Assembly (NCBI GenBank): GCA_002472565.1
Contig: DKSK01000018.1
Span: 1 to 49,528 of the forward strand
Source of the DNA: Bacteroidales bacterium UBA7258
GTDB lineage: Bacteria > Bacteroidota > Bacteroidia > Bacteroidales > UBA932
DNA: 49,528 nt
Direction of reading: 5' to 3'
Shown: positions 25,634 to 34,025 of the stretch, piece by piece
Layout: each line of letters starts with the position of its first letter
Position numbering within the stretch: position 1 is the first letter of the stretch
Translations under genes and position numbers: made by a program
Notes under the pieces: generated by a model
What the model saw: only the letters and a program-made list of their open reading frames with translations
The model's database searches: none
What the model was told of the DNA's origin: nothing

Positions 25634-26915
25634 AATCCAGTACCTTTCAAGGGAGGAAATCAAAAAATATCAGGAGAAGAGGCTCGAGGGTCAATTGGAA
25701 TATATCGCCGCGAGGTCGAAGTTCTACCGAGAGATGTTCGCGGAGAACAAGATCGACTGGAGGAAAATCCGCACGCTGGAGGACCTGTCTCTGCTTCCCG
25801 TGACTACCAAGAAGGATCTTCAGGTCCGGAACGAAGATTTCCGCTGCGTCCCTCCTTCCGAGGTCATTGACTATGTCACTACTTCCGGAACGCTTGGGGA
25901 TCCTGTGATTTTCACTGAGACCGAGGCTGACCTTCAGCATCTGGCATATAACGAACAGCTCTCTTTCACGACGGCAGGCTGCACCAGGGACGATGTCATG
26001 CAGCTGATGACGACGATCGACCGCCGCTTCATGGCTGGCCTGGCCTATTTTCTCGGGGCTAGGGAGCTTGGAATGGGCATTGTCCGCGTCGGCAACGGCA
26101 TCCCGGAACTTCAATGGGACACCATAAACAGGATCCATCCTACCGTCGGCATGGCCGTACCTTCTTTCCTGATGAAGATTATAGCCTTTGCCGAAGACCA
26201 TGGCATCGATTACCACAAATCTTCCATGAAGAAGTGCATCTGCATCGGAGAAGCCCTGCGTGACCCGAAGACTTTCGAATTGAACACCCTGGGCAGAAGA
26301 ATCCATGAAAAATGGCCTGAGCTTCAGCTCTATTCGACATATGCGTCCACGGAGATGCAGCATTCCTATACCGACTGCCAGTATTTCAACGGCGGTCATG
26401 TCCAGCCGGAGCTGATTATCGTGGAGTTCCTGGACGAGAATGACAGGCCGGTGCCGGAGGGTGAGCCGGGGGAGGTGACTGTCACCACTCTCGGAGTTAC
26501 GGGGATGCCACTTCTGCGCTTCAAGACCGGGGACGTCGTCTACCATTTTGACGAGCCATGCCGCTGCGGGCGCAATACCACTCGTCTGGGGGCAGTCCTG
26601 GGCAGAAAGGGTCAGATGATAAAATTCAAGGGAACGACTCTTTATCCGCCGGCGCTCTATGATGTGCTGGACAATATTCCGGGTGTCGTCAACTACGTCG
26701 TGGAGGTCTATACCAATGACCTCGGGACGGATGAAGTCGTGGTGAAGGTCGGGACGGAGTCACCGAACCCTCAGTTCGAGAAAGAGATAAAAGATCTTTT
26801 CCGCGCCAAGGTCCGCGTAGCCCCCTCCGTGGAGTTCAGTTCCCCTGAGTTAGTGAACAAGATAATATTCCCTGCCATGAGCCGCAAGCCCGTCAAATTC
26901 ATAGACATGCGCTAA
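25617..26915 (+). CDS. PaaK-like adenylate-forming ligase (phenylacetate-CoA ligase family)
   Basis: An AMP-binding enzyme of 432 residues that activates a carboxylic acid as acyl adenylate and transfers it to CoA or ACP. The adenylation P-loop is TTSGTLGDPVIFTE (about 86-99). YSTYASTEMQ and RFKTGDVV are the later conserved blocks, and the cysteines in PCRCGRN match the PaaK/CoF-synthetase group. The gene overlaps the C45 acyltransferase by 17 bases. It is the last gene of the cluster and may load the aromatic or fatty starter. The true substrate is unknown; several flexirubin-like clusters carry a ligase of this type. Confidence 0.85.
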   Translation: MEKHPEIQYLSREEIKKYQEKRLEGQLEYIAARSKFYREMFAENKIDWRKIRTLEDLSLLPVTTKKDLQVRNEDFRCVPPSEVIDYVTTSGTLGDPVIFTETEADLQHLAYNEQLSFTTAGCTRDDVMQLMTTIDRRFMAGLAYFLGARELGMGIVRVGNGIPELQWDTINRIHPTVGMAVPSFLMKIIAFAEDHGIDYHKSSMKKCICIGEALRDPKTFELNTLGRRIHEKWPELQLYSTYASTEMQHSYTDCQYFNGGHVQPELIIVEFLDENDRPVPEGEPGEVTVTTLGVTGMPLLRFKTGDVVYHFDEPCRCGRNTTRLGAVLGRKGQMIKFKGTTLYPPALYDVLDNIPGVVNYVVEVYTNDLGTDEVVVKVGTESPNPQFEKEIKDLFRAKVRVAPSVEFSSPELVNKIIFPAMSRKPVKFIDMR

Positions 26916-26972
26916 GCCCGGCGCGGCCCGTGCGACCCTCGATCTGTTCTACCACGCACCTTCCGCCCGCAC

Positions 26973-26989
26973 CCTTGCTTTTGGCAAGG
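26973..26989 (+). terminator. Weak hairpin after the lipid cluster (possible terminator)
   Basis: CCTTGC and GCAAGG form a 6-bp stem with a 5-base loop 57 bases after the last cluster gene. There is no T run, so it is a weak candidate. It is the only hairpin I see in the gap. Confidence 0.3.
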
Positions 26990-27063
26990 ACCTTGCATGC
27001 AGAACGTTGCCATATTCCATGGCAAAAACCTATATTCATAGCAAGAACCATATTTTTTCGACC

Positions 27064-27816
27064 ATGAAAAAGATTTTTTCCGCTCTACTAATCAGTCTTC
27101 TCGCAATGGCTGCAACTCTTTCCGCTTCCGCGCAGGACATGCAGGTAATACGTGATTCGGACCGCCTCTATTTCTATGGCGTAGATTTCGGCCCTGTAAA
27201 GGTAGTAGCCGCTGCAGAATCTCCCGCAGCTTTCAAAATGGCCTTTGCCGGGATCAACGGCCTCTTCGAGACAGAACCGAACAAGTACATTCTTCCTCTC
27301 CAGAAGAAACTTCAGCATGTTTTCAATTCTGTCGATCTGAACGCCGTTGCGCAGAACAATGCGTCCATTGATGAGGAAGAAATGCTTACCTACAAGCCGG
27401 CTCAGGCTCTGACAAAGGAGGAACTCCATCAGGAAGTGCTCGTATGTGATATCCCGGAACGTGAAGGCGTCGGCCTGCTGATTGTCTGCGGCCAGCTGAA
27501 CAAGACCACAGACCTGGGAACTTTCTACTATGTCTTCTTTGACAACAAGACTTTCGAGGTAAAGACGGTCTGGGCCTACTCCGGAAAATCCGGCGGCATA
27601 GGACTGAGGAACTATTGGGCAAGCTCGCTCTGTAACACCTACAAAGCTATCCGCCCGACAGACCTCTATCTTAAGTCGCAGGATGTCAAAGGAAAGATTG
27701 ATTCAGGCTTCAAAAAGGTGAAGAAAGGCGTCAAAACTGCGGCCCAGGGCATTGCCGAAGGAGTCGCCGACGGTGCCGAGCAAATCTTCAGCGCCGACAC
27801 CGTCAAAGTCAAGTAG
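27064..27816 (+). CDS. Exported protein of unknown function
   Basis: A 250-residue protein with a clear signal peptide (MKKIFSALLISLL, cleavage near ASAQ). I choose this ATG over one 57 bases upstream because it begins directly at the signal sequence. The mature part has a mixed alpha/beta composition (RLYFYGVDFGPVKVVAAA, LIVCGQLNKTTDLGTFYYVFF) and a lysine-rich amphipathic C-terminus (KGKIDSGFKKVKKGVKTAAQGIAEG). I do not recognise the family. It follows the lipid cluster by 148 bases in the same direction but differs in style, so I do not count it as part of the cluster. It converges with the minus-strand transporter gene. Confidence 0.7.
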   Translation: MKKIFSALLISLLAMAATLSASAQDMQVIRDSDRLYFYGVDFGPVKVVAAAESPAAFKMAFAGINGLFETEPNKYILPLQKKLQHVFNSVDLNAVAQNNASIDEEEMLTYKPAQALTKEELHQEVLVCDIPEREGVGLLIVCGQLNKTTDLGTFYYVFFDNKTFEVKTVWAYSGKSGGIGLRNYWASSLCNTYKAIRPTDLYLKSQDVKGKIDSGFKKVKKGVKTAAQGIAEGVADGAEQIFSADTVKVK

Positions 27817-27911
27817 CACCACCCAATTTCCGCTGAGTGCACTCCGGGAAAGGGTCGGCGCTCTTGATCGGCTGTGGATGGAGCGGAGCGGGGCGCTGGC
27901 GGTAGAATGCT

Positions 27912-28883
27912 TTACTGGAGAGAGCCGAAGAAGAGAAGAATGAGGGAGATGGTGATGAAGAGGAGGTCGATGGCTTTGCTCTTGAGGTTGTGCTCGTGGA
28001 AGAGGATGGCGCCGAAGGTGAAGCTGACCAGGACGCTGCTTCTACGAATCATGGAGACTACTGCGATGAGGGCCGTGGAGTCTGTAAGTGCATAGAAGTA
28101 GAGGAAATCGGCGGCAGAGAGGAAGATGGATATCAGCGGTATGGACCAGCGCCAGTGGAAGCTGGTATCTAGGCGGGTGACTTCTTGGCCGGGAGTGTCG
28201 ATGCGTTTGTTGCCGGAGCGGGCTCTGCGGTCGTAGATGGTGGTGAGGAGGAAGATGGCGAGCATCATCCAGAATTGGTAGAAGTTGTACCAGCCTTGGG
28301 TAAAGAGGCGGTCCAGACCTGCCCCTCCATTCTCAGGAGCCGCCATGAGGTATTTGTCAAATAGGGCAGATACGGCGCCGAGAAGAGCGGCGGCAACAAG
28401 CAGAGAGACCCAGCGATTATCACGGAAATTTATTCCTTCCTTCTTCTCGGTACGGCTGAGCCCCAGAAAAGAGAAGATGGCCACGGCGACTCCAGCCCAC
28501 TGCCAGAGGTTGAGGCTCTCTCCGAAAATGAGAAGCGAACCTATTAGCGTCCATACTGGGCGCGTGGCGTTGACCGGGCCGACGAGAGTAAGCGGCAGAT
28601 GTTTGGTTGCAAAATAGCCACAGACCCATGAACTTAGGACAATCACAGCCTTGAGAACGACGAGACTATGCTCCCGCCATCCTCCCGACGGGACGAATAG
28701 ACCGGAAGATTCCGAAAGAGCTCCGCAAGCTGATAGTATTATGAAGGGCAGAAAGATGCAGCTGCAGAAAAAAGTGTTGAGCGCAAGTACGGGAATGACA
28801 GCATTGCCCGTGAGGGCCTGCTTTTTAGAAACATCGTAAAGACCGAGAAGAAAGGCCGAGGCGAGAGCGAGAAAGACCCACAT
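27912..28883 (-). CDS. EamA/DMT superfamily transporter
   Basis: An inner-membrane protein of 323 residues with about ten hydrophobic helices in two repeated halves, the EamA (drug/metabolite transporter) layout. The second half contains SAADFLYFYALTDSTALIAVVSMIRR, and the first WVCGYFATKHLPLTLVGPVNATRP; both resemble the repeat core. It is the last gene of a minus-strand run and starts 25 bases after the epimerase stop. The ArnE/ArnF flippases for lipid-linked aminoarabinose belong to the same superfamily, so this protein could flip a lipid-linked sugar for the neighbouring glycosyltransferase. That role is an inference from context; it could also export a small metabolite. Confidence 0.8.
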   Translation of the reverse strand: MWVFLALASAFLLGLYDVSKKQALTGNAVIPVLALNTFFCSCIFLPFIILSACGALSESSGLFVPSGGWREHSLVVLKAVIVLSSWVCGYFATKHLPLTLVGPVNATRPVWTLIGSLLIFGESLNLWQWAGVAVAIFSFLGLSRTEKKEGINFRDNRWVSLLVAAALLGAVSALFDKYLMAAPENGGAGLDRLFTQGWYNFYQFWMMLAIFLLTTIYDRRARSGNKRIDTPGQEVTRLDTSFHWRWSIPLISIFLSAADFLYFYALTDSTALIAVVSMIRRSSVLVSFTFGAILFHEHNLKSKAIDLLFITISLILLFFGSLQ

Positions 28884-28908
28884 TCTAATTTCCTGTGTGC
28901 TGCAGACG

Positions 28909-29991
28909 CTACTTCAGCGGATTTTTGTCAGACTTGAACCATTCGGCGAAACGGCCGATTCCCGTATGGAGATCCACTCTGGGCTTGTAACCGAAATCTC
29001 TTTCAAGTTTCGAAGTGTCGGCGTAAGTCTCGTAGACATCTCCAGGCTGCATCGGCATGAAATTAATATCAGCCTTTACTCCGAGGGCTTTCTCAAGCTC
29101 GCTGATGAAGTCCATCAGGCGGACAGTATGCCCGCAGCCTATGTTGTAGACCCCGTAGCGGAGTCCGTCTGAGTTGACCTCAGGAAGGGTGTCTATTACC
29201 CTGACCGTGCCTTCTACGATGTCGTCGATGTAGGTGAAGTCACGGAGCATGTCGCCATTATTGTAGACGTCTATGGTCTTGCCCGAGGTGATGAGCCTTG
29301 CGAATTTCATCGGGGCCATGTCTGGCCTTCCCCATGGGCCGTAGACCGTGAAGTAGCGGAGTCCTGTGGCCGCGAAGCCATAGAGCTTGCAGTAGGCATG
29401 CGCCATCAGTTCGTTGGACTTCTTCGTGGCGGCATAGAGGCTTACAGGTCTCGTGACTATGTCTTCTTCTGAGAACGGGACATTGCTGTTGAGACCATAG
29501 ACGGAGCTAGAGGAGGCGTAGATAAGATGCGGAACGGCGAAGTTGCGGCAGCCTTCGAGGATATTGAGAAAGCCTTCGAGGTTGGATTTAAGGTAGGAGT
29601 ACGGGTTTGTGATAGAGTATCTTACGCCTGCCTGTGCGGCGAGGTTGACTACTTTGTCGAAGTGTTCGGCTTCGAAGAGGGCATCGAGGGAAGGCTTGTC
29701 GCAGAGGTCCATTTTGATGAATCTTGCGTTTGGCCATTTTGAGGAGACCAGCGCGGCCGGAGCAGGGGCGGAGGCTTGCGTTGCAGCAGTGTCCGTGGCG
29801 GAGGAGCCTGCGGCCGGGGCCTGGAAATCGGCCTTGAAGCCGTTTTCTTCGAGTCTTCTATATTTCAGGACTACGGAGTAGTAGTCGTTGATATTGTCTA
29901 TGCCGATTACTTCGTCTCCTCTGGAGGCGAGGATGGAAAGGAGTCTGGAGCCTATGAATCCGGCGGCGCCGGTTATCAGAATCTTTTTCAT
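28909..29991 (-). CDS. NAD-dependent nucleotide-sugar epimerase, UDP-glucuronate 4-epimerase-like
   Basis: An extended short-chain dehydrogenase of 360 residues. It has the NAD loop GAAGFIGSRL (residues 8-17), the segment IDNINDYYSVVLKYRRLE that is typical of UDP-glucuronate 4-epimerases, and the catalytic SLYAATKKSNE with Tyr-x3-Lys. That reaction interconverts UDP-glucuronate and UDP-galacturonate. Between strands 2 and 3, residues about 55-86 form an Ala/Pro/Thr/Ser-rich insert absent from the usual family outline. Its ATG overlaps the stop of the upstream membrane glycosyltransferase by one base. Other UDP-sugar epimerases cannot be excluded. Confidence 0.83.
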   Translation of the reverse strand: MKKILITGAAGFIGSRLLSILASRGDEVIGIDNINDYYSVVLKYRRLEENGFKADFQAPAAGSSATDTAATQASAPAPAALVSSKWPNARFIKMDLCDKPSLDALFEAEHFDKVVNLAAQAGVRYSITNPYSYLKSNLEGFLNILEGCRNFAVPHLIYASSSSVYGLNSNVPFSEEDIVTRPVSLYAATKKSNELMAHAYCKLYGFAATGLRYFTVYGPWGRPDMAPMKFARLITSGKTIDVYNNGDMLRDFTYIDDIVEGTVRVIDTLPEVNSDGLRYGVYNIGCGHTVRLMDFISELEKALGVKADINFMPMQPGDVYETYADTSKLERDFGYKPRVDLHTGIGRFAEWFKSDKNPLK

Positions 29992-31760
29992 TATTTGGAG
30001 TTATCATTTGAGGCGCCGACCGATGCATCTGAGGCATGGGATGAGGAGGTGCCTTCGGAACCACCCGCGCCCTCGGCGGGCTTGAGGTTTATTATTACGT
30101 ACTCCCCGACAACCTGGTGAGAATGAGTGCGGATGAAGTCTGCGGCGGAAGGCATCTTGGAGAGATGAGACGTCCCGATAATCACGGTGAGAGGCCCGTC
30201 CGCCACAGTCCTTCCCTCAATCTCAGCCTTGTAGAACGCATCGAAATCCTTGCCGTAATCACTTACGTCACGCCCGAGGTAATAGTCCATGTTCTCCGGC
30301 CTTGAGACCCGCACTGTTGCAACCTCAGTCCCCTCTGGAACCTCGCGGCAGAGATTCCCGTAACCGATGAAGGTATTGATGTGCGGCATATCCATACCCA
30401 TGATGTAGATGCCCATGAGGATGGAAGTCGCCAGCATGAATATGGTCTTGTCGAGCCGTTTTCCCTCAAGCGACCAGACGAAGGCAATGAGAGCGCCGAT
30501 TCCGAGAATCGCGATTCCACCCCAGATCACTCTGTCAGCCAGGAAGTTATAATGCGTGAAAATCTCATCGACCGGCCCCCAGGACCTAAAGAAAAGCCGC
30601 ATGGTCCATGCGCCCAGAGCGATGGCCAGCACCAGACCTGAAGTCAGACTCATCGCAAGGCCCATCCATTTTCTCCAGCCTATCCTCTCCAGCACGAGAG
30701 GGAAAAGTCCCGCGATAAAAGGAAGGACCGGAAGCAGGTAGATGGAGAGCTTGGAGGAGAAGGCGGACAGCATCACTACTGTCAGGCAGATTTCGGTCAG
30801 AAAGAAGATCTCCAGGTCGGATCTTTCGCCTTGAGGGTCAGCTTGATAGAGCCTTCTGTTTTCGGTCTCACGCCTGAAGATGGGCTGCTTGGTGCATTTG
30901 CAGAAGGAGGCGATGAGCCCTCCCAGAAGGAGCAGAGTCCATGGCGCCAGCGAGTAGGCGAGAGCCGGAAGATAGTACCAGAATGGTTCTTTGTGGTGGA
31001 AGGCGTTGACTGCGCGGCCCACGGTCTGGTGGGAAAAGAGGTTGTTTATGTAGGCCTTACCTCCGTCGATCCAGGCTCCCAAAACCCAGAGGCCGAAGAG
31101 AAGGGCGAGAATGCCCCAAGTTCTCCAGCCCAGATATTTACCGATTTGGCGGCCTTGCCCCTTGACCAGAAGGAAGCATACTATGGTGAGTGGCGGCACA
31201 AGGAAGCCGACCGGCCCCTTCGTGAAAAGGGCGAAGAAAATCCATATCGGCAGAAGGATGCGTTGGGCCTTCTGGTTCCCTATTCCTTTGTAGAGCTTCC
31301 AGAAAGAGTAGAGGGCCAGCACGATGAACATCGTCATCAGCATGTCCATTCGCAGGAAGATTCCTGAACCCATGAAGAGGCCCAGGGTCAGCATGATCAT
31401 GGCGGAGGCGGATCTTTCCGCAGGCCGCTTCATCTTCAGCCAGTCGTCCATCAGCCAGATGCAGACGAGCATCGGAATGAAGCTTAGCATCATTAGCCAT
31501 ATGCTGCTGTAGGAACCTGTGAAAAGCTTTCCTAAGGCCATGAGCCAGAAGAATAGAGGCGGCTTGTCGGCATATGGCGCACCTTGGTTCGTCAGGGCGA
31601 AGACGTGGCCGTTCTGGATAAGTTCATCGGTGATGTTGAGGTACCTCAGCTCGTTGGACGGAGAGAAGTCCCTCATTGCCATGATGGGGAAAAAGCAGAT
31701 GGCGGCGAAAATGAAGGCCGCGGCAAGAGGATGGCTGCTGATGAATTTATCCGTTTTCAT
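29991..31760 (-). CDS. ArnT/PMT-like membrane glycosyltransferase (GT39/GT83 type)
   Basis: A polytopic inner-membrane enzyme of 589 residues that moves a sugar from a polyprenyl phosphate to an acceptor on the periplasmic face. The N-terminus has the first helix followed by a loop with acidic residues (SNELRYLNITDELIQNG) and ADKPPLFFWLM, the hallmark of the ArnT/PMT group (ARYA...KPPL in ArnT). About ten further helices and a soluble C-terminal domain follow. The C-terminus ends in a low-complexity Gly/Ser/Ala tail. It overlaps the LAB_N gene by 14 bases and lies in a gene run with an ArnC-like enzyme, which makes lipid A or LPS the likely acceptor. Confidence 0.83.
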   Translation of the reverse strand: MKTDKFISSHPLAAAFIFAAICFFPIMAMRDFSPSNELRYLNITDELIQNGHVFALTNQGAPYADKPPLFFWLMALGKLFTGSYSSIWLMMLSFIPMLVCIWLMDDWLKMKRPAERSASAMIMLTLGLFMGSGIFLRMDMLMTMFIVLALYSFWKLYKGIGNQKAQRILLPIWIFFALFTKGPVGFLVPPLTIVCFLLVKGQGRQIGKYLGWRTWGILALLFGLWVLGAWIDGGKAYINNLFSHQTVGRAVNAFHHKEPFWYYLPALAYSLAPWTLLLLGGLIASFCKCTKQPIFRRETENRRLYQADPQGERSDLEIFFLTEICLTVVMLSAFSSKLSIYLLPVLPFIAGLFPLVLERIGWRKWMGLAMSLTSGLVLAIALGAWTMRLFFRSWGPVDEIFTHYNFLADRVIWGGIAILGIGALIAFVWSLEGKRLDKTIFMLATSILMGIYIMGMDMPHINTFIGYGNLCREVPEGTEVATVRVSRPENMDYYLGRDVSDYGKDFDAFYKAEIEGRTVADGPLTVIIGTSHLSKMPSAADFIRTHSHQVVGEYVIINLKPAEGAGGSEGTSSSHASDASVGASNDNSK

Positions 31761-32391
31761 GTTCCTTGTGGCCTATGATGAGATTTCTTATGTAAGTCGT
31801 AATTCCGAAGACCTGCGAGAGGATGAGGACCGGATCGCGGCGGATGATGGCATAGATAAGGATGATGCCTGATCCGCTAATGCTGACGATCCAGAAATCC
31901 CTCGGAAGAAGGGAGACTCCGCCGTGGCGGCGGGAATACCACCACTGGTAAGGGAAGCGGCAGGCGAAGATGAGCTGGCCGGCCGAGCCGAGGATTATCA
32001 ACCATAGAGGAATGTCCTCGTTCTTGAAGAGATTGTTGATGACGACTCCGCTGTTGACTATCAACAAGATGATTGCAGCTACAGGAAGCATCCAGAGGAC
32101 CCCTCTCACCACGATCTCGATCTTTCCCCATATGCCCTTGGCCTTCAGATTCCATATATATACATAATATGAAACCAGCTGGCCGAGAATTATGGAGAAG
32201 TCGTCCCTTAAGACTCCATAGACGAACTGGAGGCAGGAGCCGATCACACTGAAAATCCAGAAAGAAGCCGGAGACTGGACCTTTTTAGTCTTCTCAGAAC
32301 TCAGCCATTGGATCAGCATTCTCAGCGTAAAGAAAATCGAGGCTGAGAATCCTATTGTGTAGATCAGCCAATGCGGGACGATATCGAACAT
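31747..32391 (-). CDS. LAB_N domain membrane protein (two copies)
   Basis: A 214-residue protein with about six membrane helices and two copies of the lipid-A-disaccharide-synthase N-terminal (LAB_N) domain. Each copy begins with FWI and continues as S(V/I)xGSxxxxxYxxxRxDxxxxxxQ, at about residues 45-85 and 160-200. The domain is known from membrane proteins linked to lipid A and LPS synthesis and often lies next to ArnC-like transferases. Its biochemical role is not settled. It follows the GT2 gene by 3 bases and overlaps the ArnT-like gene, so the three are probably translated together. Confidence 0.8.
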   Translation of the reverse strand: MFDIVPHWLIYTIGFSASIFFTLRMLIQWLSSEKTKKVQSPASFWIFSVIGSCLQFVYGVLRDDFSIILGQLVSYYVYIWNLKAKGIWGKIEIVVRGVLWMLPVAAIILLIVNSGVVINNLFKNEDIPLWLIILGSAGQLIFACRFPYQWWYSRRHGGVSLLPRDFWIVSISGSGIILIYAIIRRDPVLILSQVFGITTYIRNLIIGHKEHENG

Positions 32392-32394
32392 AGC

Positions 32395-33129
32395 TTAGCG
32401 GATATTGTTCTCTCCAACCTTGTAATTGATGTAGCGCGGCTTCATCCAGCGATAGGCGAAGCAGTCGTTCAGAGGACCAAGAAGCCGGTTCCAGAGACTG
32501 AACTTGGAGACTCCTGCCGTGCGCGGAAAGTGGCGGACGGGAACTTCTTTGTAGCTCCCGCCGTCCTGAAGCAGGATCAGGGCAGGAAAGAAGCGGTGCA
32601 TGCCCTTGAACATGGGGATTCGCTTGGCCGCGTCGGAATGGAAGACCTTCAGCGGGCAGCCTGTGTCGGTCGCACCATCATGGGTCATGGCCCTGCGGAA
32701 AGAGTTCGCAATCTTCGACTGAAGTCTCTTGCCTAGGGAATCATTGCGCCTGGAGCGGATGCCTATAACGGCGCTGTAAGAGTCTATGTCCTTGAGCAGC
32801 AAGTTGAAATCCTCAGGAGTAGTCTGGAGATCTGCGTCCATGTAGCCTACGAGAGGGGAGTCCACGTAATCGAAGCCGGCCTTGATGGCGGCGCTGAGGC
32901 CGCAGTTCTTCACGAAACTGATGTAGAAGAAAGCCTCGTTGGTCTCGCAGATGCGTTTGAGCGCATCGAGACTTCCATCACGGGAGCCATCGTTAACGAA
33001 AAGCACGCAGGCCTTCCGCGAAGCCTTCGGCAGATAGTCCGCAAAGGCCTTTTCCAGGTGGGAGATATTGCCCTCCTCGTTAAATACGGGGACAATGATG
33101 GTGAATTGGTATTCTCCTGTCTTGTTCAT
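32395..33129 (-). CDS. GT2 polyprenyl-phosphate glycosyltransferase, ArnC/DPM1-like
   Basis: A family 2 glycosyltransferase of 244 residues that attaches a sugar from a nucleotide donor to undecaprenyl phosphate. The motifs are IIVPVFNEEGNI (about 10), FVNDGSRDGS (about 45), the metal site DADLQT (about 99) and GCPLKVF near 160. It lacks the two C-terminal membrane helices of longer ArnC/GtrB proteins, so the neighbouring LAB_N protein might provide the membrane anchor. It follows pyrF by one base. The sugar is unknown; the linked epimerase suggests galacturonate or a related sugar. Confidence 0.83.
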   Translation of the reverse strand: MNKTGEYQFTIIVPVFNEEGNISHLEKAFADYLPKASRKACVLFVNDGSRDGSLDALKRICETNEAFFYISFVKNCGLSAAIKAGFDYVDSPLVGYMDADLQTTPEDFNLLLKDIDSYSAVIGIRSRRNDSLGKRLQSKIANSFRRAMTHDGATDTGCPLKVFHSDAAKRIPMFKGMHRFFPALILLQDGGSYKEVPVRHFPRTAGVSKFSLWNRLLGPLNDCFAYRWMKPRYINYKVGENNIR

Positions 33130-33130
33130 C

Positions 33131-34021
33131 TTACAGCGTGTCTATCCTCGCAGTCTGGGAGGCCTTCAGGGCCGCTGCAGAGGCGAAATCTTCGTCGGAA
33201 GAGGCATATAGTATCGCCCTCGAGGAGTTTATCAGAAGACCGACTTTGGAGTTCGCCCCATAGCGGATTGCTTCTTCCGCCGAACCTCCCTGAGCCCCTA
33301 CTCCAGGCACGAGCAAGAAGTTGTCTGGGCAGAAGGCTCGGATTTCCGCAAGACGGGAGGCCTTTGTGGCGCCGACCACGAACATCATGTTGTCCGGAGT
33401 CGAAATCTCCATCATCTTCTCCATGACCCTGCGGTAGAGCGGTTTGCCGTCTTCGCCAAGCTCCTGGAAATCAGCCGATGATGGATTTGATGAGAGGGCT
33501 ACCGTGATTGCGTATTTGCCCTTGTACTCGAGAAAAGGCAGCACCGTCTCCGTCCCCATATATGGGGAAAGCGTCACGGCGTCGAAGTCCATGGTCTCGA
33601 AATAGGTCTTGGCGTACATCTTGGCCGTGTTCCCGATGTCTCCGCGTTTCGCATCCGCGATGATGAAGGACTCCGGATGGTGCTCCCTGATGTAGGCGAC
33701 CGTCCCGTCGAGGGCCGCCATGCCCTCCGAACCGAGAGCCTCATAGAAGGCGAGATTCGGCTTGAAGGCAACGCAATATGGCGCCGTGGCATCGACAATC
33801 GCCTTGTTGAACTCCACTATGGACCTTGCCACCCCTCCGTAGAGGTGACCGTTAAGGGCGATTTCGCTTCCGTTCCTGTAGAGCGTCTTTCCGTCCTTGA
33901 CGTAGGCGTCTCCTGCGAGATCCTTTATCTTCTTTGGAAGCTTGTCGAAATCCGTGTCCAGGCCTACGCAAAGGCAGCTTCCCTTCTTCTTTATCTGTTC
34001 GTATAAATCTGATGTCGTCAT
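33131..34021 (-). CDS. pyrF: Orotidine 5'-phosphate decarboxylase, type 2
   Basis: This enzyme catalyses the last step of de novo UMP synthesis, decarboxylation of OMP. The 296-residue length is that of the type 2 group, longer than the roughly 230-residue E. coli form. The active-site Asp/Lys block DAKRGDIGNTA (about residue 121) is intact. LCVGLDTDFDKLP opens the barrel and PGVGAQGGS forms the phosphate-binding loop near the end. It lies 4 bases after yicC on the same strand and directly precedes the sugar-lipid genes, an unrelated pathway that seems simply co-transcribed. Confidence 0.95.
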   Translation of the reverse strand: MTTSDLYEQIKKKGSCLCVGLDTDFDKLPKKIKDLAGDAYVKDGKTLYRNGSEIALNGHLYGGVARSIVEFNKAIVDATAPYCVAFKPNLAFYEALGSEGMAALDGTVAYIREHHPESFIIADAKRGDIGNTAKMYAKTYFETMDFDAVTLSPYMGTETVLPFLEYKGKYAITVALSSNPSSADFQELGEDGKPLYRRVMEKMMEISTPDNMMFVVGATKASRLAEIRAFCPDNFLLVPGVGAQGGSAEEAIRYGANSKVGLLINSSRAILYASSDEDFASAAALKASQTARIDTL

Positions 34022-34025
34022 ATTG

